In this document: in pieces, positions 42,719 to 50,614 of the stretch | Position numbering within the stretch: position 1 is the first letter of the stretch | Layout: every line of letters starts with the position of its first letter | Source: Verrucosispora sioxanthis | GTDB lineage: Bacteria > Actinomycetota > Actinomycetes > Mycobacteriales > Micromonosporaceae | Reading direction: 5' to 3' | Assembly (NCBI RefSeq): GCF_010560025.1 | Contig: NZ_SAIY01000011.1 | Span: forward strand, 124,001 to 188,000 | DNA length: 64,000 nucleotides | The notes under the pieces: model-generated | Databases searched by the model: none | What the model was told of the DNA's origin: nothing | What the model saw: the letters and a program-made list of their open reading frames with translations, nothing else | Program-made: the position numbers and the translations under genes

Positions 42719-43738
42719 GTGCCGTCACTGCCTTCCGTCCATCGTCAGGTTCAGTTGCTCACAACTCCGGACGGCCTGCCGCGCCCGGAGGACTTCACCG
42801 TCGTCGAGGTCCCGGTGCCGCCCCGCGCGTCCGGCGAGGTCCTGGTCCGCAACCGTGCCTTCCTGGTCTCCGCGGCCCTGCTCCGGACCCTCATCGGCGC
42901 GGCCGCGGCGGGACTGCCCGGCCCGCGACCCGGCGATCCGCTGCCCGGCACCGCGATCGGCGAGGTCGTCGCCGCCCCCGACTCCAGCGGCCTGCGTCCG
43001 GGTGAGCTGGTCGGCCACGACCTCGGCTGGCGCGAGTACGCGGTCGTCCCGGTCGACCGGTGCCGTCGGCTCGGAGACTCGCTACCGGATCCGCTGGCTC
43101 ACCTGTCGCAGGGCTGGACCGCGTACGCGGCGCTGACCCGCACCGCCGCCGTCCGTACCGGCGACACGGTGCTCATCACCGGCGCCGCCGGCGCCGTCGG
43201 TTCCCTCGCCGGCCAGATCGCCCGTCGTCTCGGCGCGGCCAGAGTCATCGGCACCACCGGCTCACCGGCGAAGGCCCGCGTCCTGACCACCGAACTCGGC
43301 TACGACGCGGTCATCGTTCGCGGAGCGGGACCGATCACCACTCAGCTCGCCGACACCGCTCCGGACGGCATCGACGTGGCGCTCGACACCGTCGGCGGCG
43401 AACAACTTCAGGCGGCGGTGCACGCCGCCCGGCCCCACGCCCGCATCGTGCTGATCGGCGCGCTGTCGGCGCAACTCGCCGCCGAGGGCACCGGCACGAC
43501 CGCCCCGCTGGAACTGGACCTCGTACCCATCGTGCTCAAGCGAATCAGCTTGCGCGGGTCCAACGCCGCCGACCACCCCGACGCGCTCGCCGAATGGACG
43601 CAGCGGTTCGGCGCCTGGCTGCACACCGGCAACATCCGGTTTCCGCATACCCGCATCCATGGAATCGACCGGGCCGCCCGAGCGTTCCAGGATGTCGTCG
43701 AGGGACGGCACGTCGGCGCCGTCCTCGTGGAGCTCTGA
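42719..43738 (+). CDS. MDR NADP-dependent oxidoreductase (curcumin/alkenal reductase type)
   Basis: A 339-residue medium-chain reductase; GTG 42719 has AAGGAG upstream. It opens RQVQLLTTPDGLPRPEDF, the pattern of the leukotriene-B4 dehydrogenase/curcumin reductase group that reduces alpha,beta-unsaturated carbonyls without zinc. The Rossmann region reads ITGAAGAVGSLAGQIARRLG. A MerR regulator follows 15 bases later, so the pair is probably an electrophile-inducible detoxification module. Confidence 0.9.
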   Translation: MPSLPSVHRQVQLLTTPDGLPRPEDFTVVEVPVPPRASGEVLVRNRAFLVSAALLRTLIGAAAAGLPGPRPGDPLPGTAIGEVVAAPDSSGLRPGELVGHDLGWREYAVVPVDRCRRLGDSLPDPLAHLSQGWTAYAALTRTAAVRTGDTVLITGAAGAVGSLAGQIARRLGAARVIGTTGSPAKARVLTTELGYDAVIVRGAGPITTQLADTAPDGIDVALDTVGGEQLQAAVHAARPHARIVLIGALSAQLAAEGTGTTAPLELDLVPIVLKRISLRGSNAADHPDALAEWTQRFGAWLHTGNIRFPHTRIHGIDRAARAFQDVVEGRHVGAVLVEL

Positions 43739-43753
43739 CAGTCGGGAGGCACG

Positions 43754-44164
43754 ATGCGTATCGGTGACGCCGCGGCGGCAGCGGGCACCACCCCGCGGGC
43801 GTTGCGCTTCTACGAACAGCGAGGACTGCTGCCGCCACCGATACGCACCCGCACCGGGCAACGGACCTACCGCAATGCCGACGTGGCCCGAGTGAAGATC
43901 ATCCGTGAGTTGCTGTCGCTCGGCCTGACCGTCGACGACATCGCCACCCTCAGCGACCATCTTCATCTGCTCGACGGCGACACTCTGCCCGAACACACTG
44001 TTCCCGACCGCATCCGGCTGCCTCAGGCGAGTGAGATGTTCCGCCGCCGGTTGGAGATCATCGACGAGCACATCGCACGGCTGACCCGACTGCGGCAACT
44101 GCTGTCCGTCTGCCACGCCCAGTTGGCCGAGCAGGCGCCGCCCGCGACGGTGGACACCCATTGA
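43754..44164 (+). CDS. MerR-family regulator
   Basis: A 136-residue regulator with the MerR winged helix at residues 1-70 (GDAAAAAGTTPRALRFYEQR, GQRTYRNADVARVKIIREL) and a dimerisation helix ending in VCHAQLAEQAPP. The single Cys is in the C-terminal region. Members next to oxidoreductases sense electrophiles or aldehydes, and this one probably controls the preceding gene. Confidence 0.92.
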   Translation: MRIGDAAAAAGTTPRALRFYEQRGLLPPPIRTRTGQRTYRNADVARVKIIRELLSLGLTVDDIATLSDHLHLLDGDTLPEHTVPDRIRLPQASEMFRRRLEIIDEHIARLTRLRQLLSVCHAQLAEQAPPATVDTH

Positions 44165-44287
44165 CCCGCTCTTCCTGCGCTGATCTGAGCGAGCCCGCCT
44201 ACCAGGTGATTCGCTTCCTGGACGCTCGCGAGGGATGCCCGTCGCACGAGCAACCAACCGACCACGAGGGCATGTGACCATGTCGGG

Positions 44288-44728
44288 GTGATCGCCGTGG
44301 AGTTCGACGCACCCGTTGATGCGCCAATGCAGGTCACCGGGTTCGAGTTGGGACACGTCAGCCTGCGCTGGGACGGTGGATCCCACAGTTCCCGCCAGCT
44401 CGGGTCCCGCGGGTTGCTGATGGTGTATCTCGCCGCAGCGGACATGCTCAACGGCGTTGCGACCCTGGCGGCGGGCCGCGACGCCAGCTACGTGTTGACC
44501 GGCGCCTCCAGCGGCTGGAGTTTCGCGGTGCGCCGTACCCGCCGTCATGGACTGCAGCTGAGCACGCCCGCCGGACGGCTGCTCTGCCACAGCTCCGAGG
44601 CTGACTACGCAACAGCAGTCTGGCGCGGCACCGAACGATTGCTGACAGCCCGCACGCCGATCGACGGCGGACCCATGGCCGACCTGCAGGCCGCCATCGC
44701 CGCTTTCCCGGACGCCTACCGACGCTGA
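44288..44728 (+). CDS. hypothetical protein
   Basis: A 146-residue cytoplasmic protein with GTG start 44288 (GTG 44297 is also possible). It looks like a single beta-rich domain: VTGFELGHVSLRWDGGSHSS, GLLMVYLAAADMLNG, SSGWSFAVRRTRRHGLQL. I do not recognise the family. No operon partner overlaps it; it lies between the MerR gene and a minus-strand permease. Confidence 0.55.
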   Translation: MIAVEFDAPVDAPMQVTGFELGHVSLRWDGGSHSSRQLGSRGLLMVYLAAADMLNGVATLAAGRDASYVLTGASSGWSFAVRRTRRHGLQLSTPAGRLLCHSSEADYATAVWRGTERLLTARTPIDGGPMADLQAAIAAFPDAYRR

Positions 44729-44903
44729 CGCGTCCATCAATCGTCGTGACCGAGCCACCGATGGCCGGATCGCGACCGGTGCGGTGATCCGTGTGCGTCA
44801 CGGCATGATCATCGTCGCGACCGATGGCGGGCGCGTACTCCGCCGGGGGTCACTGCACCGGGACCGTTCGTGGGCCGTCCGGTCCAGGCGCAGGACCTGC
44901 GTG

Positions 44904-47438
44904 TCAGCGGTCCCGGCCCGCCAGCTCGAGCACGGGCACCCGGGAGACGCGGAACGCGGGCCACGCCGCAGCGACGATGCCGGCTGCGACCGCGATGACG
45001 AGCGTCACCGCGAGACGGGACCACGGTACGACGACGGACGGGATCTCCGCGCCACCGGTGACGTCGATCAGCGCCCAACCGAAGCCGACTGCGACGGCGA
45101 TACCGATCGATGCTGCCACGAACGACAGGAGAGCCACCTCGAGCCGCACGATTCGACGCAGCTCTCGGCGAGTCGCGCCGACCGCTCGCAGCAGCCCGAG
45201 CTCTCCTGAGCGTTCATTGATCGCGAGCGCCGTGGTGTTGGCGACTCCGAGCAGCGCGATCAAGCTCGCCAGGATGAGCATCCCGTCGATGAAATTCCCG
45301 AACGCGGCGATCTCGCTCCCGCTGTCGGCGACGTGTTCCGCCCGGGTCTCGAAGAACGACCCGGGCGTGGCTCGGACCAGCGCCCTCACGTCTTCCTCGG
45401 CGTCCGCGACCACGCCGTCGGCCAGGTCGACGAACAACAGAGCGTCGAGCAGACGACCGACCGAGGCGTGGAGTGTCGCACGGTCGACGAAGTACAGAGG
45501 GGCTTCGAAGCCGCCGGTGCTCCTCGCGACCACGGCAACGATCGGCGCCTCGAGTGTCGAGCGTTCGAATTCGATCGCGAGGGTGCTGCCGAGCAGCGTC
45601 GGGTCGTCGCCGACCACGGCCACGCCCCCCTCGCTCAGGTCGGCGAGGTCGCCGGCGATCGGGTCGAGGTCGAACGTGGTGGACAGTGTTGTCGGGTCGA
45701 TGCCGCCGATCGCCTCGGCTTTTCCTGCCACGATCCCTTCAGCGGTCGACAGCGCAGCGACGGCGTCGACGTCGGGCAACGCTGCGATCCGGCCGGCCAG
45801 GGTGGGGTCGATCGTCGGGAAGTCGGGGGTCGCCGACGTGACCACCACGTCCGCCTGAAGTCCTTCACGAACGTCCGTCCCGACCGCGCTCGTCAGCGAG
45901 CTCGCGAAGATCGCGAACATCGTCACCATCGCGGTGCCGAGCATGAGCGCGAGCGCCGTCGACGCCGATCGGCGGGGGCTCGCAGCCAGGTTGCCCGCTG
46001 CGATCGCGCCACACACACCGGCGACCCGGCGGGCCATCTGAGCGCTCCCACGCGCTGCGGCGGTCACGAGCGCCGGGCCGCACAGCACGAGCGCCGGGAC
46101 GATGGCAACGACGAGTACGGCCCACGTCGCGCTCGAGCGCACCACAGCCAAAGTTCCTCCAGCGATCGCCGCCGCGGCGAGCACGAGCCCGCTCGCAGTT
46201 CGCGCCGGGCTCACGACCCGGGGTTCCGCCGCGCTCTCGCGCAGCGCCTCGATCGGTGGTGTCGCCGCCGCACGGCGAGCCGGGATCCATGCCGAGAGGA
46301 TCGTTGCGCCGATACCGACGGTCGCGGCGACCGCGATCGAGGTCGTGCTCACGATCGACGGACCGGTGAGCAATGTGATCCCGGCGAGTCCGACGAGCCA
46401 ACGCAGCGCGCCCACTCCCGCGACCCCGCACACGAGGCCGACGAGCGTGGCGATCGTCCCGACGAGCGCGGCCTCGATCACCACTCCGCCGAGCAGTTGG
46501 CGTCGTTCCGCACCGATCGCACGCAGCAGCCCCGACTCCCGTCGGCGGCGGGCGACGGTGAGCGCGAACGTGTTGAAGATGATCGTCACACCGATCAAGA
46601 CCGCGATCACGGCGAAGGCCAGGAGGAACACGGTCAGGAACTGCAGCGGTGACGTCGCGGCGTCCTGCATCGTCCGGATGTGGTCGGGTCCGTCGATGAC
46701 CTCGGCATCGGTCAGCGCCGACAATCGGCCGAGCACCTCGGCGCGGTCAGCGCCCTCCGCGATGTCGACGAGCACCTCCGTCGGCGCCGCGGTGTCGAGC
46801 CAGGCGGACACCGCTCCGTCGGGCAACAGCACCGTTCGCTGCAGCGGTGCCGCATCCGCCGACGCGAACGTCGCGACACCGGTGATGGTCGCGTCGTACA
46901 TCCCCGTCGTGGTCAGCACCTGTACGACGTCACCCGGAGCCAAACCTGCGTCATCGGCGAGCGATCGGTCGATCACGATTTCGCCGACCTCGGTCGGTGG
47001 TCGCCCGCTCGCGAGCCGGAACGGATTGAGCACCGGGTCGGCGACCCAGTTGCGACCCACGTCGCTCGCCGTGCCGGTTCCGACTGACGATCCGTCGACG
47101 ACCAGCTTCGCGAAGCCGACCCATTGCGAGGCGGCCCCGTCGACGCCATCGACCGTGGCCACGCGCTCGGTGATGTCGGGATCCAGTGACCGCCGAACCG
47201 ACCTTTCCGGATCTCCCGGCCCTCCCCCGGGCTCGCCGAGCACGACGCCCTGCACCACGGCGTCCGTCCCGGCCAACGCTTCGGCGATGTCACCGGCCGC
47301 TCGGCCACGCATCGAGTCGGACAGCACCAGCGTCGCGACGAGGAACGCCACCGACAGCATGATCGCCGTGCCCGTCAGCACGAGCCGACCCCGACTCGCG
47401 AGCACGCTTCGAGCCGCACTCCGCATCATCTGGCTCAT
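44904..47438 (-). CDS. FtsX-family ABC transporter permease (second system)
   Basis: An 844-residue permease with the same layout as the one at 37156: an N-terminal TM, extracytoplasmic domain (~50-245), three TMs (~255-370), a middle TM region (~420-480), second extracytoplasmic domain (~510-720) and three C-terminal TMs (~735-840). It starts 4 bases inside the ATPase stop (ATGA). It differs clearly in sequence from the first system, so this is not a recent duplication. Probable role: export or mechanotransmission at the envelope; substrate unknown. Confidence 0.9.
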   Translation of the reverse strand: MSQMMRSAARSVLASRGRLVLTGTAIMLSVAFLVATLVLSDSMRGRAAGDIAEALAGTDAVVQGVVLGEPGGGPGDPERSVRRSLDPDITERVATVDGVDGAASQWVGFAKLVVDGSSVGTGTASDVGRNWVADPVLNPFRLASGRPPTEVGEIVIDRSLADDAGLAPGDVVQVLTTTGMYDATITGVATFASADAAPLQRTVLLPDGAVSAWLDTAAPTEVLVDIAEGADRAEVLGRLSALTDAEVIDGPDHIRTMQDAATSPLQFLTVFLLAFAVIAVLIGVTIIFNTFALTVARRRRESGLLRAIGAERRQLLGGVVIEAALVGTIATLVGLVCGVAGVGALRWLVGLAGITLLTGPSIVSTTSIAVAATVGIGATILSAWIPARRAAATPPIEALRESAAEPRVVSPARTASGLVLAAAAIAGGTLAVVRSSATWAVLVVAIVPALVLCGPALVTAAARGSAQMARRVAGVCGAIAAGNLAASPRRSASTALALMLGTAMVTMFAIFASSLTSAVGTDVREGLQADVVVTSATPDFPTIDPTLAGRIAALPDVDAVAALSTAEGIVAGKAEAIGGIDPTTLSTTFDLDPIAGDLADLSEGGVAVVGDDPTLLGSTLAIEFERSTLEAPIVAVVARSTGGFEAPLYFVDRATLHASVGRLLDALLFVDLADGVVADAEEDVRALVRATPGSFFETRAEHVADSGSEIAAFGNFIDGMLILASLIALLGVANTTALAINERSGELGLLRAVGATRRELRRIVRLEVALLSFVAASIGIAVAVGFGWALIDVTGGAEIPSVVVPWSRLAVTLVIAVAAGIVAAAWPAFRVSRVPVLELAGRDR

Positions 47439-48217
47439 CGCCCCAGGCGCTTCATCACGTCAAGCACCGAACCGGCCGACGGATGATCCATCACGTCGTG
47501 CACTCGGCCGTCGACGACGAACACGACACGGTCCGCCCAGGCAGCGGCGTTGGGATCGTGCGTGACCATCACGATCGACTGGTGATGCAGATCGACCGCT
47601 GATCGCAGGAATCCGAGGATCTCCTGTCCAGACCGCGTGTCGAGGTTGCCGGTGGGCTCGTCGGCGAAAACCACCTGTGGCTGGGCGACCAGCGCCCGGG
47701 CGACGGCGACTCGCTGTTGCTGGCCACCCGAGAGCTCCGTCGGCCGATGATGCATGCGGTCACCGAGGCGCAGCAGCGCCACGACCTGATCGAGCACTGC
47801 GACATTCGGCCGGCGTCCCGACAACGCCAACGGCAGGCAGATGTTCTCCTCGGCCGTGAGCGTCGCCACGAGATTGAACGCCTGGAACACGAACCCGATC
47901 CGTTCGCGGCGAAGCCTGGTCAACTCGCGGTCGTTGAGCGCCGACAGATCGGTGTCGCCGACGAACGCGCGGCCCGACGTCAGTTGATCCAGCCCGGCGG
48001 CGCAGTGCATCATCGTCGACTTTCCCGAACCCGACGGTCCCATCACAGCCGTGAACTTCCCCGCCGGGAACGTGATGGTGACGTCGTCGAGCGCGACGAC
48101 GGCCGACCGACCGGAGCCGTATCGCTTGACGGCGCCGACGAGCATGGCCGCAGCGTCGGCTGACGGCGCGCTCCCGGACTGCCGATCGACGACCGTGGAA
48201 TCTGGACGTGCGGACAC
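47435..48217 (-). CDS. ABC transporter ATP-binding protein (second system)
   Basis: A 260-residue ATPase; GTG 48217 has GGAGG upstream, better than the TTG start of the longer frame at 48265. Walker A MGPSGSGKST, Q-loop FVFQAFNL, signature LSGGQQQR, Walker B VVFADEPTG, H-loop VTHDP. It overlaps the permease by 4 bases. No two-component genes adjoin this system, unlike the first. Confidence 0.93.
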   Translation of the reverse strand: MSARPDSTVVDRQSGSAPSADAAAMLVGAVKRYGSGRSAVVALDDVTITFPAGKFTAVMGPSGSGKSTMMHCAAGLDQLTSGRAFVGDTDLSALNDRELTRLRRERIGFVFQAFNLVATLTAEENICLPLALSGRRPNVAVLDQVVALLRLGDRMHHRPTELSGGQQQRVAVARALVAQPQVVFADEPTGNLDTRSGQEILGFLRSAVDLHHQSIVMVTHDPNAAAWADRVVFVVDGRVHDVMDHPSAGSVLDVMKRLGR

Positions 48218-48283
48218 GAGACCTCCGATGAGTGGTTGATCAGGGTTTGTAAGGGGATCCGACAAGTGGCTTCGCCTACTTAC

Positions 48284-48408
48284 GGGTTGCGTCGCTTGTC
48301 TGAGGCCTAGTGATACGCAGCGAACCTGAGGCGACCGTTAATGCGGCGCTCAGGCCGGGTGGCCGAATCAGGTGCCCAGCGCACCCACCAGCGTGGTGGC
48401 TTCGAGGT
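48284..48408 (+). repeat. 125-bp repeat, left arm (inverted relative to 50303-50427)
   Basis: Matches the reverse complement of 50303-50427 over 125 bases with about six mismatches. It lies just upstream of the second ABC system and to the left of the PAP2 gene; the two arms enclose ~1.9 kb. Confidence 0.85.
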
Positions 48409-48518
48409 TTGTCCGGCAGAGCACCAAGTCCCGCTGGTGGCGGATGAAAGATCGCCCCGGTCCACCCGGACGTGTGGGAGTACGACGTCGGCGGCTTGTG
48501 CACCGTTCGTCACTGTTC

Positions 48519-48680
48519 TTAACAGTGGTACTCGTCCGTGCCGCCCTCCGGCGGCACGATCCGGTCGCGGCCGGCGCCGAACTGTTGTCGGCGCCGGCCG
48601 CAGGCGACGACAGCGAACGCCGTCGCCAGCGCAACGGTGGCCGCCCCGAACCTCCGCAGTGGGCTGTCAAGCCTCGTCAT
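48519..48680 (-). CDS. small lipoprotein-like protein
   Basis: A 53-residue protein that starts MTRLDSPLRRF, with a hydrophobic stretch ending in FAVVACG, a plausible lipobox. The mature part is short and charged (GRRRQQFGAGRDRIVPPEGG) and ends at TAA. The ribosome site is weak. It lies inside the repeat-bounded segment beside the PAP2 gene on the opposite strand. Function unknown. Confidence 0.5.
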   Translation of the reverse strand: MTRLDSPLRRFGAATVALATAFAVVACGRRRQQFGAGRDRIVPPEGGTDEYHC

Positions 48681-48866
48681 GGCCTGAACGCCAGGCCCGA
48701 TTCCGTCCTGTTTCGTCGTACTGCGGTCGTCATCCTCGGCCGAGCGGCGGTACCACGGTGCCACTTCACCTTCACCGCCCCGCACGTCCATTAATCGTCG
48801 TCTCAGGTTCGCTCGGTACGAAGCCGGCATCGGACAAGCGATGTAACTCGTACCTGGAGGCCATTG

Positions 48867-50288
48867 ATGGCAGTCGACGTGGCGACGTGCGGGGAAGCGC
48901 CGCCCGGTCGGCTGGCCGGCCGGTGGGTGCCGCTGCTGGTCGTCGCGATCGGGATCGGGTTCGGGCTGTTGGTGCTCCTCGTCCGGTTGCACCTGGAGCC
49001 GCTGACGATCGTCGACCGCGGTGTCGTCCGGGTGCTCAACGAGGTCGTGTCGCCGCGGCCGTACCTGGTGAACGCACTCGACGGGACAACCCAGCTGGGC
49101 GGGCGGCCGGTCATGCACTGGCTGGTCGGCGTCGCCGCGTTGCTGCTGCTGGTGCGCCGGCGGGTCCGTCTCGCCGTCTACCTGCTGGCCACCACCGCCG
49201 GCGCGCTGCTGCTCGACCCGTCGGTGAAGTCGCTGGTCGGCCGGTTGCGCCCGGTGGTCGAGGCACCGGTGGCGATCGCGTCCGGCAACAGCTTCCCGAG
49301 TGGGCACGCGCTCGGGTCGACGGTGGTCTACGGCGCGCTGCTGCTCGTGTTCCTGCCCGCGGTGCGCTACCGGAAGCTGTTCACGGCGGCCGTCGCACTG
49401 CTCGTGGTCGCGATCGGGGTGACCCGGGTCGCGCTCGGCGTGCACTACCTGACCGACGTGCTGGCCGGTTGGCTGCTCGGCGCGCTGTGGCTGAGCGTCA
49501 CGGCGTACGCGTTCCGGCTGTGGCGGCGCGAGGCGGGGCACCCGGTGGCACCGCTCGACGACGGCCTGAAGCCGGAGGCCGATGAGGCGGTCAAACCGGC
49601 GCCGGACTCCAGCCGCCCGATCCCGCACCGGTGGGTCAAGGCCACCGAGATCCTGACCGGCTGGGTGTTCACGTTCGGCATCCTGTACGTCGTCGGCTAC
49701 CTGTTGAAGAACCGCACCGAGGGCACCTGGCTGGGACGTTTCGACGACGGCGTGGTCCGGTGGCTGCAGACGTTGCGCACGCCCACGCTGGACGAGGTGA
49801 GCTGGGTGTGGAGCAATGCCGGCGACATCCGCGCCATCCTGGCCATCTCGCTGGTGTTCTGCTCGATCGCGTTGGCCGTGTGGCGGCAGTGGCGACCGGT
49901 GGTGTTCGTGGTGCTCACCATGGTCGGCGAGCTCACCCTGTTCCTGTGCACCGCGGCCAGCGTCCAGCGGGGCCGCCCGCCGGTGCCGCAGCTCGACAGC
50001 CCGATGTCCACGTCGTCGTTCCCGTCGGGGCACATCGCCGCGACGATGTGCATCTGGGTGGCGGTCGCGGTCCTGATCATGGACCGGGTGAGCAGCCGGT
50101 GGCGCTGGTTCGCCGTGGTGCTCGCGGTGGTCGTGCCGGCCGGTGTCGCGCTGTCCCGGATGTACCGCGGCACGCACCACCCGACCGACCTGCTCGGCGC
50201 CGCGATGCTGACCGCGCTCTGGGTCGGCCTGCTGTGGTGGTTGCTAAGGCCGAACGTGCGGGCAGCGCCGGCCGACGTGCGTACGTGA
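48867..50288 (+). CDS. tandem-domain PAP2 phosphatase membrane protein
   Basis: A 473-residue protein; ATG 48867 has GGAGG upstream. Two PAP2-type membrane halves are fused. First half: KSLVGRLRP (motif 1), SFPSGHALG (motif 2), TRVALGVHYLTD (motif 3). Second half: motif 1 is degenerate (SVQRGRPP without the Lys), then SFPSGHIAAT and SRMYRGTHHPTD intact. So the first unit is likely active and the second may be impaired. It probably dephosphorylates lipid phosphates at the membrane, next to DedA-type and glycosyltransferase genes, suggesting a glycolipid/phospholipid remodelling role. Confidence 0.88.
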   Translation: MAVDVATCGEAPPGRLAGRWVPLLVVAIGIGFGLLVLLVRLHLEPLTIVDRGVVRVLNEVVSPRPYLVNALDGTTQLGGRPVMHWLVGVAALLLLVRRRVRLAVYLLATTAGALLLDPSVKSLVGRLRPVVEAPVAIASGNSFPSGHALGSTVVYGALLLVFLPAVRYRKLFTAAVALLVVAIGVTRVALGVHYLTDVLAGWLLGALWLSVTAYAFRLWRREAGHPVAPLDDGLKPEADEAVKPAPDSSRPIPHRWVKATEILTGWVFTFGILYVVGYLLKNRTEGTWLGRFDDGVVRWLQTLRTPTLDEVSWVWSNAGDIRAILAISLVFCSIALAVWRQWRPVVFVVLTMVGELTLFLCTAASVQRGRPPVPQLDSPMSTSSFPSGHIAATMCIWVAVAVLIMDRVSSRWRWFAVVLAVVVPAGVALSRMYRGTHHPTDLLGAAMLTALWVGLLWWLLRPNVRAAPADVRT

Positions 50289-50302
50289 CGCTGCGCTTCG
50301 TC

Positions 50303-50427
50303 ACCTCGACGCCACCACGCTGGTGCGTGCGCTGGGCACCTGGTTCGGCCACCCGGCCTGAGCGCCGCATTAACGGTCGCCTCAGGTTCGCTCCGCATCA
50401 CTAGGCCTCAGACAAGCGACGTAACCC
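50303..50427 (-). repeat. 125-bp repeat, right arm (inverted)
   Basis: Reverse-complement partner of 48284-48408. The part 50369-50427 continues directly into a duplicated PAP2 5' region (to about 50540), which also matches 48790-48950 in direct orientation. Confidence 0.85.
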
Positions 50428-50446
50428 GCCTGTAGGGGGCTTAGTG

Positions 50447-50614
50447 ATGGCAGTCGACGCAGCGCCGCCCGGGGAAGCACCGGCCGGTCGGTTGGCAGGC
50501 CGGTGGGTGCCGTGGTCGGTGATCGCATTCTCTACCACGGAGCTACATCGGTCGGCCCCGCGGAGGGACGATCGGTGCGAAACCTTCGGCCGAAGCTTCT
50601 CGGCATGGATCTGA
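50447..50614 (+). pseudogene. truncated 5' copy of the PAP2 gene
   Basis: The first ~22 codons (MAVDAAPPGEAP, GRLAGRWVP) repeat the N-terminus of the PAP2 protein at 48867, together with about 80 bases of its upstream region. After about codon 24 the match ends and the frame runs out at TGA 50612-50614. It is probably a broken duplicate whose downstream part was replaced by the DedA gene. Confidence 0.7.

Noticed and set aside
44904..47438. Recent duplication of the ABC system at 37156-40470
   Set aside because: The two permeases share layout but little sequence, and only the first has the palindrome and two-component genes.
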